DNA from: an uncultured Clostridia bacterium
GTDB taxonomy: Bacteria; Bacillota; Clostridia; Oscillospirales; Acutalibacteraceae
Direction of reading: 5' to 3'
Assembly: GCA_958436475.1 (NCBI GenBank)
Contig: CAUBKG010000066.1
Location: 1-10,258 of the forward strand
Length of the DNA stretch: 10,258 bases
The notes beneath the pieces were generated by a model. That model worked only from the letters and a program-made list of their open reading frames with translations. It had not been told where the DNA came from and searched no databases. Shown in pieces: positions 1 to 5,865 of this stretch. The translations under genes were made by a program, and so were the position numbers. Every line of letters begins with the position of its first letter. The first letter of the stretch is position 1.

Positions 1-447
1 CTGTGCATTCTGCATGGCCTTCTGCGGGCGGGCAATTTTGCTTTCGCGGGCGGCCTTTTGGCCCCCCCTACGCGAAGGCCCAATCTGTGCGGCTTGCTTC
101 CCGGAGCACCGTAGGGGCGCCCAATGGGCGCCCGTTCTGCCCTGTGCGTTTCGGGTGGCTTTCCGCAGACCGGCAATTTTGCTTTTGGCTGGCGGCCGAT
201 GGCCGCCCCTACGCTAGGTCTTAAGCATGCCGCTCGCTTTCCGGAACCGCCGTAGGGGCGCCCAATGGGCGCCCGTTCTGCCCTGTGCGTTTCGGGTGGC
301 TTTCCGCAGACCGGCAATTTTGCTTTTGGCTGGCGGCCGATGGCCGCCCCTACGCTAGGTCTTAAGCATGCCGCTCGCTTTCCGGAACCGCCGTAGGGGC
401 GCCCAATGGGCGCCCGCTCTGCCATACGCGTTCCACGCGGTTTTCCG
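1..447. repeat. 141-bp tandem repeat array, about three units
   Basis: Landmark strings recur exactly 141 bp apart: GGCAATTTT at 31, 172 and 313, and GTAGGGGCG at 111, 252 and 393. The copies at 111-251 and 252-392 appear identical by eye. The copy at 1-110 is in register but diverged. The copy from 393 matches well to about 416 and then decays until about 447. Each unit starts with a stem of two GGGCGCCC arms around AAT (115-133 in the first full unit) and has a second stem, GGCGGCC/GGCCGCC around GAT (191-207). The 102-bp part 111-212 is bounded by the inverted ends GTAGGGGCG and CGCCCCTAC, followed by a 39-bp spacer. This looks like a non-coding, MITE-like or extragenic palindrome family duplicated in tandem; the mobile origin is inference. 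The array continues leftward out of the window. Confidence 0.9.
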
Positions 448-628
448 TTTATCTTTCTCACTTTTATCTCCGCTCTTCGGCTGAAACTCCTGCTGTTTTT
501 TGTTGCATCCGAAGGGGGAGAGGCCCTCTTTCTGTTCTGAACCGGTGTTGTCCCACATAGAATGAAAACGGATGGACCAAAGATTTTTTCTTTGGAAAAG
601 CCGTTTACCGGACGGAATGGAGGATGAA
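448..628. other. Intergenic region upstream of the M23 gene
   Basis: This stretch separates the repeat array from the M23 gene. I see no convincing sigma-A promoter, terminator or RNA gene. CATAGAAT at 556-563 resembles a sporulation sigma-E -10 element, but the matching -35 position is poor, so no promoter is called. A GGAGG ribosome binding site lies at 619-623, just before the chosen start. Confidence 0.5.
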
Positions 629-1504
629 ATGAAGATGGATGAATTGGAAGAAAAAAGGCCTTCGGTGAGGAATGCGGCGCAGAAAAAGCTTGCGGAGCAA
701 AAATATCAGTACCTTTACAGCCAAATCGTGGTCGTGCTCATTATTCTGATCATTATTTTGCTGGTGCGCGCCCTGAACCTCGGCCTGTTCGATACGCTCA
801 AGGCCAAATACAACGAATATTTCGGAAAAGACGTTCCGCTCTCAGTGAGCAGTATCATAGAAGGCATCAACATGGACGAAGCCGAGACCACCACCTCGCC
901 GCCCGTGGAAATCACCACCGCGCCGGAACCCACCACGCCGCCGGCTGAAAACACCCCCGTGGGCGCGGGAGATTCCGCCGTGCAGGAGGTTTCCTCCAAT
1001 CCGCTGGTGTTTTCCGGGAATTTCGTATCGCTGGCGTCCGATACCGATGCGGCGGATACGGAAAAAAAGGAGAAACGAGTGGAACGGGCGGATGAAGCGG
1101 CCTCGAGCCTCCAATCCATCCTGGTGCCGGTTTCGGGGCGCATCACTTCGCCCTTCGGCTACCGCAATCACCCCATCACCGGTGTCTATTCCCTGCATGG
1201 GGGCACGGATATCGCCGCCGCAGAGGGCACGCCCATCGGCGCGGCGTTGGACGGCATTGTGGAGTTTTCCGGCGAAAAGCGGAGCTATGGCAAGTGTGTG
1301 ATCCTTCGCCACTCTGGCGGCCTGCAAACCGTTTACGCCCACTGCAGCGAGCTGAAGCTGGCGGTGGGAAACCGGGTGAAGAAGGGCGACACGGTTGCGC
1401 TGGTGGGCAGCACGGGCGATTCGACCGGGCCGCATCTCCATTTTGAAATCAGGGTGAATGGAGTCCGCATGAATCCCCAATGGATCCTGCCGGTGCTGGA
1501 GTAA
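629..1504 (+). CDS. Membrane-anchored M23 (LytM) peptidase, SpoIVFA-like
   Basis: This is a 291-residue single-pass membrane protein with a C-terminal M23/LytM domain. A charged N-terminus is followed by one hydrophobic helix at about 33-49. A Thr/Pro-rich low-complexity linker spans about 86-112, and the peptidase domain runs from about 165 to 291. All the usual metal and catalytic positions are visible: H190 and D194 (HGGTD), H238 (YAH), and H269 and H271 (HLH). The fold could therefore be active as a glycyl or peptidoglycan endopeptidase, or act as a scaffold. The start at 629 is chosen because GGAGG at 619-623 lies 5 nt upstream; an upstream in-frame ATG at 572 has no ribosome binding site. 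The stop overlaps the M50 start (TAATG). In Bacillus, SpoIVFA is an M23-type protein that holds and regulates the SpoIVFB protease, so the neighbour suggests the same role. That assignment is inference; another envelope peptidase is possible. Confidence 0.85.
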   Translation: MKMDELEEKRPSVRNAAQKKLAEQKYQYLYSQIVVVLIILIIILLVRALNLGLFDTLKAKYNEYFGKDVPLSVSSIIEGINMDEAETTTSPPVEITTAPEPTTPPAENTPVGAGDSAVQEVSSNPLVFSGNFVSLASDTDAADTEKKEKRVERADEAASSLQSILVPVSGRITSPFGYRNHPITGVYSLHGGTDIAAAEGTPIGAALDGIVEFSGEKRSYGKCVILRHSGGLQTVYAHCSELKLAVGNRVKKGDTVALVGSTGDSTGPHLHFEIRVNGVRMNPQWILPVLE

Positions 1505-2109
1505 TGGAATTTCGGATTTTCGGCGTACCGGTCAAGATCACCGTGGGGTTTGCCTGCGTGATGTCCTTTCTCCTGCTCACCGACCGCACCGGACTCATGC
1601 CCTATATGCTCCTTTCCTTTCTTCTGCATGAGCTCGGGCATCTCACCGCCATGCATATCGTGGGGACAAGGCCGGAGCGCCTCGTGCTCTCCTGCATCGG
1701 CATTTCCATTGTCCGCGGGGCGGACACGGTCTCTTACCGCGACCAGATGCTCATCTCCGCCGCGGGGCCGCTCATCAATCTGGCTTTGGGCGCATCCGCC
1801 TGCCTTGCAGCCGCCCTCTTTTCGCTCCCCGGTGTGTTTTTGCTTTTCGGCGTGCTCAATTTTTCCATAGCCGCTTTCCAGCTGCTTCCCGCCGCCTCGC
1901 TGGACGGGCAGGGCATCCTCTACGCCGCGCTTTGCCTGCGGGGAGGAGAAGGGCGCGCGCATAAGGTCTGCCGCGCCGTTTCGGTTATCACGCTGCTCCT
2001 GCTGTGTGCGGCGGGGGGCTTTCTCATCCTGCAAAGCCCGAAGAATCCAACCCTTCTGCTCATGGCGGTATACATGCTCATCATCGAGCTGCTCACACGA
2101 AAAGATTGA
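1504..2109 (+). CDS. M50 site-2 (intramembrane) metalloprotease, SpoIVFB-like
   Basis: This is a 201-residue, highly hydrophobic protein of the site-2 protease family, with the length and layout of SpoIVFB minus a long C-terminal extension. The zinc motif HELGH is at 42-46 (H42, E43, H46). An AAGP segment follows at 86-89, and the third-ligand region LDG has D134. The family usually has Asn in the N-x-x-P-x-x-x-LDG motif, but this protein reads QLLPAASLDG, with Gln at 126. Membrane segments are visible at about 12-25, 33-52, 84-118 (probably two) and 160-177. SpoIVFB cleaves pro-sigma-K within the membrane in Bacillus; the substrate here is unknown. The ATG at 1504 shares bases with the M23 stop, so translation is coupled. 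An in-frame ATG at 1480 would lengthen the overlap and has no better ribosome binding site. Confidence 0.88.
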   Translation: MEFRIFGVPVKITVGFACVMSFLLLTDRTGLMPYMLLSFLLHELGHLTAMHIVGTRPERLVLSCIGISIVRGADTVSYRDQMLISAAGPLINLALGASACLAAALFSLPGVFLLFGVLNFSIAAFQLLPAASLDGQGILYAALCLRGGEGRAHKVCRAVSVITLLLLCAAGGFLILQSPKNPTLLLMAVYMLIIELLTRKD

Positions 2110-2134
2110 ATTTTTCTGCCGTTTCCTGTATGAT
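2106..2134 (+). promoter_or_regulatory. Sigma-A promoter for the radical SAM/DUF2344 genes
   Basis: TTGAAT at 2106-2111 and TATGAT at 2129-2134 are separated by exactly 17 bp. The -35 box overlaps the stop codon of the M50 gene. The expected transcription start is near 2141, which gives a leader of about 58 nt. Confidence 0.6.
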
Positions 2135-2148
2135 AGAATAAGCAAAGC

Positions 2149-2177
2149 AAAGGTAATCACACGCTGATTGCCTTTTT
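2149..2177 (+). terminator. Hairpin with T-run: terminator or leader attenuator
   Basis: The arms AAAGGTAATCA (2149-2159) and TGATTGCCTTT (2165-2175) pair over 11 bp with one T-G wobble and a 5-nt loop, and the 3' arm runs into a stretch of T. It could end the M23/M50 transcript. Because it lies downstream of the promoter at 2106-2134, it would also form in the leader of the radical SAM transcript and lower read-through. The stem is only moderately GC-rich, so strength is uncertain. Confidence 0.55.
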
Positions 2178-2198
2178 CTGTTGTTTTGCGGAGGTATC

Positions 2199-4052
2199 AT
2201 GGATAACAGCAGTTTTGAAAAAATTTTACGAAAGGTGCAAAAGCCCGGGCGGTATGCGGGCGGCGAGCTCGGCGCGGTGTATAAAGACAAATCACGCGTG
2301 CAGGTCCGCTTTGCCTTCTGCTTCCCGGACACGTATGAAATCGGCATGTCCCATCTCGGCATGAAGATTCTTTACGGCCTTTTGAACGAAGACCCTTCCA
2401 TCTGGTGCGAGCGCGTGTTTGCCCCGTGGGTGGATATGGAGGAGCAGATGCGGGAGCACGATATCCCGCTGTTTGCCCTCGAGAGCCGCGACCCTATCCG
2501 CGAATTCGATTTTATCGGGTTTACGCTCCAATATGAAATGAGCTATTCGAATATCCTCAATATGCTGGACCTGGCCCATGTTCCGGTATTCGCCGCCGAC
2601 CGTGCGGAAAGCGACCCCATCGTGGTGGCGGGTGGGCCGTGCGCCTGCAATCCGGAACCCCTGGCAGATTTTTTCGATCTTTTCATTCTCGGCGAAGGGG
2701 AAGAGGTAAACCTCGAGCTGATGGAGCTTTATAAAAAGAACAAGGCGGAGGGGGGAAGCAAGCGCCGGTTTCTTCGCCGCGCCGCGCAGATCGAGGGGAT
2801 TTACGTGCCCTCCCTCTACCATGTGGAATATCAGGAAGACGGCACCGTGAAAAGCGTTGCGTCCGATTGCGCCCCCGCCGTCGTGACCAAGCGCATCATG
2901 AAGGACATGGACCGCGCCTATTACCCGAAAAGCGTGGTCGTGCCTTATATTGAAATCGTGCACGACCGCGTGATGCAGGAAATTTTCCGCGGGTGTATCC
3001 GCGGGTGCCGCTTCTGCCAGGCAGGCTTTCTTTACCGCCCGGTGCGTGAGAAGAGCGTGGAGGAAATCGACCGCCAGGCCCGCGCCCTGTGCGAATCCAG
3101 CGGATACGATGAAATTTCCCTTTCCTCGCTCAGCACGAGCGATTATCGGGGCTTACACAGCCTGTTGCCCCAGATGCTCAGTTGGACGGAGGAGCAGAAA
3201 ATTAATCTTGCCCTGCCTTCGCTGCGGGTGGATAACTTTTCCTCTGAGCTCATGGAGCAGGTGCGGCGCGTGCGGCAGGGGAGCCTCACCTTCGCACCCG
3301 AGGCCGGAACCCAGCGCCTGCGAGATGCGATCAATAAAAACGTATCAGAAGAAGATATCATGAACACCTTCCGCCTGGCCTTCGAGGGCGGCTGCACTTC
3401 GGTCAAGCTGTATTTCATGATCGGGCTGCCCACCGAGACGCTGGAGGATATCAAAGGCATCGCGGAAACGGCGCAGCGGGTGGTGGATTTGTTTTACCAC
3501 ATGCCGGACAAGCCGAAGGGCAAGGGGGTAACGGTCACCATCAGCGTGGCCTCCTTTGTGCCTAAGCCCTTCACGCCCTTCCAGTGGGCCCCGCAGGATA
3601 CGATGGAGGCACTGCTTGAAAAGCAGCGCTATTTGGCAAGCCAAATCCGCTCGAAAAAGATCAAATACAATTATCACGAATCGAAAACGAGCTTTCTCGA
3701 AGCTGTGTTTGCCCGGGGGGACCGGCGGCTTTCCAGGGTGATTTATGAAGCGTGGAAAAACGGCTGCCGGCTGGACGGTTGGGACGAATGCTTCCGCTTC
3801 GATACCTGGATGGAAGCCTTCCGCACTGCGGGGATAGACCCTGCGTTTTACGCGAACCGCGCGCGTTCCTATGATGAGGTGCTGCCCTGGGACCACCTGA
3901 ACTATAACGTAAGCAAACGCTTTTTGATGCGCGAAATGGAGCGCGCGAAGAGGGCGGAGCGCACGCCGGACTGCCGCCGCGGCTGCGCAGGGTGCGGCGC
4001 GTCCAAATGGGGGGAGGGAGTCTGCTTTGAAGACCGTAAGGGTTCAGTTTAA
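2199..4052 (+). CDS. Radical SAM protein, TIGR03960-like, B12-binding-type N-terminus
   Basis: This 617-residue protein matches the large uncharacterised radical SAM family (TIGR03960 type) that pairs with DUF2344 proteins. The N-terminal half, about 1-210, resembles the cobalamin-binding-like region seen in YgiQ/MiaB-related enzymes, with the conserved stretch FPDTYEIGMSHLG. The radical SAM cluster motif is CIRGCRFC, with cysteines 266, 270 and 273, as expected for a 4Fe-4S cluster that cleaves S-adenosylmethionine. The core extends to about 470. The C-terminus carries an extra cysteine group (C592, C596, C599, C609) that could hold a second cluster or zinc. The chosen ATG has GGAGG 4 nt upstream (2190-2194); an in-frame TTG at 2181 lies upstream of that site. 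The last 26 bp overlap the DUF2344 gene. The substrate is not known; an RNA or ribosome target is only a guess from common neighbours in related genomes. Confidence 0.9.
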   Translation: MDNSSFEKILRKVQKPGRYAGGELGAVYKDKSRVQVRFAFCFPDTYEIGMSHLGMKILYGLLNEDPSIWCERVFAPWVDMEEQMREHDIPLFALESRDPIREFDFIGFTLQYEMSYSNILNMLDLAHVPVFAADRAESDPIVVAGGPCACNPEPLADFFDLFILGEGEEVNLELMELYKKNKAEGGSKRRFLRRAAQIEGIYVPSLYHVEYQEDGTVKSVASDCAPAVVTKRIMKDMDRAYYPKSVVVPYIEIVHDRVMQEIFRGCIRGCRFCQAGFLYRPVREKSVEEIDRQARALCESSGYDEISLSSLSTSDYRGLHSLLPQMLSWTEEQKINLALPSLRVDNFSSELMEQVRRVRQGSLTFAPEAGTQRLRDAINKNVSEEDIMNTFRLAFEGGCTSVKLYFMIGLPTETLEDIKGIAETAQRVVDLFYHMPDKPKGKGVTVTISVASFVPKPFTPFQWAPQDTMEALLEKQRYLASQIRSKKIKYNYHESKTSFLEAVFARGDRRLSRVIYEAWKNGCRLDGWDECFRFDTWMEAFRTAGIDPAFYANRARSYDEVLPWDHLNYNVSKRFLMREMERAKRAERTPDCRRGCAGCGASKWGEGVCFEDRKGSV

Positions 4053-4689
4053 AAAATATGGCCCCGCGAAGTTTATCTCCCATCTCGACCTGATGCGGTT
4101 CATGTCCCGCGTGCTGCGGCGTACGAAGCTGCCGGTGTGGTATACGGAGGGGTTCAACCCGCGCGTGTACCTGACCTTTGCCCAGCCGCTTTCCCTCGGC
4201 TTTGAAAGCAGCTGCGAAATCATGGAATTCCGCCTTGCAAAAGACGATTTTCCCCTGGATGAGATCGAACGCATCCTTTCGGAACATATGCCGGCGGGCC
4301 TCGCTATCCGCAGCGTTTGCGAGCCGGCCGGAAAACTGAAGGATATCTGTTTCGCCCGATATGAGGTCTGGTTCACGATGGAAGGGAGAAGCCCAGAAGA
4401 AGCGGCCGCTGCAATGGAAAGCCTTCTTTGCGACCCTTGGATTGAAGTGGAGAAGAAGAGCAAATCCGGCATGAAAATGGTTGACATAAAGCCGATGATC
4501 CGCTCATTTGAAGTTACGCCGGAGGGATCGCAGGCAAAGCTTGCCGTTACGGTGCAGTCGGGCGCGCAGGGAGGGCTCAACCCTTCCCTTATCCTCGCCG
4601 CCCTGCAAAAGGAAACAGGCTGCCCGGTAGAACAGGAGAGGGTTCATAAAACCGATCTATACGATGCGGAAATGAATTTGTTTTTATAA
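4027..4689 (+). CDS. DUF2344 radical SAM-linked protein (TIGR03936-like)
   Basis: This is a 220-residue protein of the DUF2344 family, which is almost always next to, or fused with, the radical SAM protein encoded just upstream. Family features are visible in the N-terminal half: a basic start, the ISHLDLMRFMSRVLRRTKLP stretch at about 18-37, a YTEGFNP motif, and a PLSLGFESSCE segment. The start is a TTG at 4027, supported by GGAGGG at 4013-4018 with 8-nt spacing; no ATG near the conserved N-terminus fits. It overlaps the upstream gene by 26 bp, so the two are very likely made together as partners. In Clostridia the pair is often followed by rng, rplU and rpmA, which are absent here. The biochemical role is unknown. 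Confidence 0.88.
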   Translation: MKTVRVQFKKYGPAKFISHLDLMRFMSRVLRRTKLPVWYTEGFNPRVYLTFAQPLSLGFESSCEIMEFRLAKDDFPLDEIERILSEHMPAGLAIRSVCEPAGKLKDICFARYEVWFTMEGRSPEEAAAAMESLLCDPWIEVEKKSKSGMKMVDIKPMIRSFEVTPEGSQAKLAVTVQSGAQGGLNPSLILAALQKETGCPVEQERVHKTDLYDAEMNLFL

Positions 4690-4710
4690 AAAGTTCTTCC
4701 AAAAAAGGTG

Positions 4711-4739
4711 TTGCATCTTTACCTTATTTGTGATATTAT
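4711..4739 (+). promoter_or_regulatory. Strong sigma-A promoter of rplS
   Basis: TTGCAT at 4711-4716 and TATTAT at 4734-4739 have a 17-bp spacer, with an extended -10 TG at 4731-4732. The expected start is near 4746, leaving about 115 nt of untranslated leader before rplS. Confidence 0.75.
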
Positions 4740-4745
4740 AATTTA

Positions 4746-4861
4746 GCTTATGGTTCCGCCTGCTTCGGGCGGGGTTTAATACCATTTATGGCGTTAAAGC
4801 GGGTAGTCCTCTGCGCAGCGTATGCGGTAAGAATGCCTGAATAATAAGGAGGATTTTTAGA
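4746..4861 (+). promoter_or_regulatory. Structured 5' leader of rplS, candidate L19 autoregulatory leader
   Basis: The leader can fold into two units. In the first, ATGGT (4750-4754) pairs with ACCAT (4781-4785) around an inner stem of CCGCCT (4756-4761) with GGGCGG (4767-4772) and a 5-nt loop. In the second, GGCGTT (4790-4795) pairs with AATGCC (4832-4837) with one wobble and encloses a small CGCA/TGCG hairpin (4814-4817 with 4823-4826). A family of L19 leaders that bind the L19 protein is known in low-GC Gram-positives; position and structure fit such a role, but I cannot confirm the family match. AAGGAGG at 4846-4852 lies 9 nt before the start codon and is free of the stems. Confidence 0.5.
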
Positions 4862-5206
4862 ATGGACGCAGTAAAACAGCTGGCAAACCAATGCCTGAAG
4901 GCAGAAGCACCTGCCATTAAGATTGGTACCACCATCAAGGTGCACGTGAAAATCCGCGAAGGCGAGAGAGAAAGAATCCAGGTGTTCGAAGGCACCGTGA
5001 TCGCCAAGAAGGGCAGCGGTATTTCCGAAACCTTCACCGTTCGCCGCACTTCTTACGGCGTTGGCGTGGAGCGCGTGTTCCCGGTCCACTCTCCGAACGT
5101 TGCGAAGATCGAGCTGGTTCGCCAGGGCAAGATCCGCAGAAGCAAGCTCTATTATCTGCGTGACCGCGTCGGTAAGGCAGCAAAGCTGAAGGAACAGGTT
5201 CGGTAA
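4862..5206 (+). CDS. rplS: 50S ribosomal protein L19
   Basis: This 114-residue protein is clearly bacterial L19, at the usual length. It contains the typical central segment GTTIKVHVKIREGERERIQ followed by FEGTVIAKKG, and the conserved end PNVAKIELVRQGKIRRSKLYYLR. L19 sits at the interface of the 30S and 50S subunits. It has its own promoter and a strong AAGGAGG site 9 nt upstream. In most Firmicutes it follows rimM and trmD and precedes lepB. Here the upstream neighbours are the radical SAM/DUF2344 pair, and a regulatory module lies between it and lepB. A strong terminator follows within 20 bp, so rplS is probably transcribed alone. Confidence 0.98.
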   Translation: MDAVKQLANQCLKAEAPAIKIGTTIKVHVKIREGERERIQVFEGTVIAKKGSGISETFTVRRTSYGVGVERVFPVHSPNVAKIELVRQGKIRRSKLYYLRDRVGKAAKLKEQVR

Positions 5207-5222
5207 TTGCATTTTTGCGCAC

Positions 5223-5260
5223 AAAGGCTTCCGGTTTATCCGGAGGCCTTTTTATTTTTT
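5223..5260 (+). terminator. Intrinsic terminator of rplS
   Basis: AAAGGCTTCCGG (5223-5234) pairs with CCGGAGGCCTTT (5240-5251) over 12 bp with one wobble and a 5-nt loop. The arm is followed by a T-rich tail to 5260. This is a textbook rho-independent terminator. Confidence 0.9.
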
Positions 5261-5355
5261 GCTTTGAGGAACGCGGCGCTGCCGGAAATGAATCACTTCT
5301 TACGCTGCTTTTTTTACCTCTTGGCATGTAAAAAGCACCGGATAGCACAATCCGC

Positions 5356-5384
5356 TTTCCAAAAGCAAACACCTGCATTATAAT
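5356..5384 (+). promoter_or_regulatory. Promoter of the LytTR/LiaF-like operon
   Basis: The -10 box is a perfect TATAAT at 5379-5384. Exactly 17 bp upstream is TTTCCA (5356-5361), a weak -35 with four of six consensus bases. Transcription would start near 5391, giving a very short leader of about 16 nt that begins with the ribosome binding site. A weak -35 with a perfect -10 fits a promoter that needs an activator. Confidence 0.6.
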
Positions 5385-5388
5385 GCAG
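5373..5388. promoter_or_regulatory. 16-bp palindrome over the -10 box, candidate operator
   Basis: CTGCATTATAATGCAG is a perfect inverted repeat centred between 5380 and 5381, and it contains the TATAAT -10 box. A regulator bound here would block polymerase. LytTR proteins usually bind spaced direct repeats rather than one palindrome, so the binder may be another protein. The function is inference. Confidence 0.45.
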
Positions 5389-5390
5389 AA

Positions 5391-5399
5391 GGAGGGAGG
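5391..5399 (+). promoter_or_regulatory. Ribosome binding site fixing a GTG start for the LytTR gene
   Basis: GGAGGGAGG lies 7 nt before the GTG at 5407. The alternative ATG at 5383 lies inside the -10 box and upstream of this site, so it cannot be the start of a transcript made from that promoter. Confidence 0.7.
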
Positions 5400-5406
5400 C
5401 GATCGG

Positions 5407-5865
5407 GTGCGCGTTCGAATAGAGCTGGTGGATGATGATTCGGAGAATGAGGTGATTATTCGCTGCGGCCGTGTGGATGATACCGTCCGGAAAATCCAGC
5501 AGTATATAACGGAGCAGTCGGCGCCGGAAGCGCAGATTGTTTTCTATCAGGAAAACCAGGAGTTTTATTTTCCGGTGGAACACATCCTTTTCTTCGAAAC
5601 GGAAGGGAGCCGTATCTATGCTCACACGGAAAAGGATTCCTACCGGATCAAATACCGCCTGTGCGAGCTGGAGGAGCTGCTGCCGCGGTATTTTATCCGC
5701 TCTTCAAAATCGGCGATTATCAACAGCAGAAAGGTGTATTCCATTAACAGAAATCTCACGGCATCCAGTCAAGTCACCTTTCAAAACTCCCATAAACATG
5801 TTTACGTCTCCCGTAATTATTACCGTCAATTTCGTCAGCTTATGAGAAAGGAACAAACGTTATGA
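5407..5865 (+). CDS. Stand-alone LytTR DNA-binding transcriptional regulator
   Basis: This is a 152-residue protein with a C-terminal LytTR DNA-binding domain at about 48-146. Typical signatures are VEHILFFETEGSRIYAHT at about 57-74, FIRSSKSAIINSRKV at about 96-110, and VSRNYYRQF near the end. The first 45 residues are a short alpha/beta segment and not a phospho-acceptor receiver domain, so this is not a two-component response regulator. GTG at 5407 is chosen from the ribosome binding site at 5391-5399. The stop overlaps the next start (ATGA). Small LytTR proteins made with a membrane partner are known as LytTR regulatory systems, for example HdrRM and BrsRM in streptococci, where the membrane protein inhibits the regulator. 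That model is a plausible inference here. Target genes are unknown; autoregulation is likely. Confidence 0.9.
   Translation: MRVRIELVDDDSENEVIIRCGRVDDTVRKIQQYITEQSAPEAQIVFYQENQEFYFPVEHILFFETEGSRIYAHTEKDSYRIKYRLCELEELLPRYFIRSSKSAIINSRKVYSINRNLTASSQVTFQNSHKHVYVSRNYYRQFRQLMRKEQTL

Noticed and set aside
3..224. Open frames of 67-73 residues across the left repeat array
   Set aside because: They exist because 141 is a multiple of three and the repeat is GC-rich; there is no ribosome binding site and no protein-like pattern.
1..447. CRISPR array
   Set aside because: The repeat unit is 141 bp and the whole unit, including the part between hairpins, is repeated; there are no unique spacers. The right-hand 97-bp repeat fails for the same reason.
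556..563. CATAGAAT as a sigma-E -10 box upstream of the SpoIVFA-like gene
   Set aside because: The -10 resembles the sporulation consensus, but the sequence at the -35 position (about 535-541) does not match, so a promoter call would be a guess.
1333..2160. 275-residue open frame on the minus strand
   Set aside because: It lies opposite the M23 and M50 genes, which have clear family motifs; the minus-strand product is charged, low-complexity and motif-free. The same reasoning applies to other long minus-strand frames, such as 2292-2963 and 3345-3896.
5306..5337. Inverted repeat TGCTTTTTTTAC / GTAAAAAGCA upstream of the LytTR promoter
   Set aside because: The arms differ in length by two T and are mostly A/T runs; it could be a regulator site but the match is too weak to annotate.
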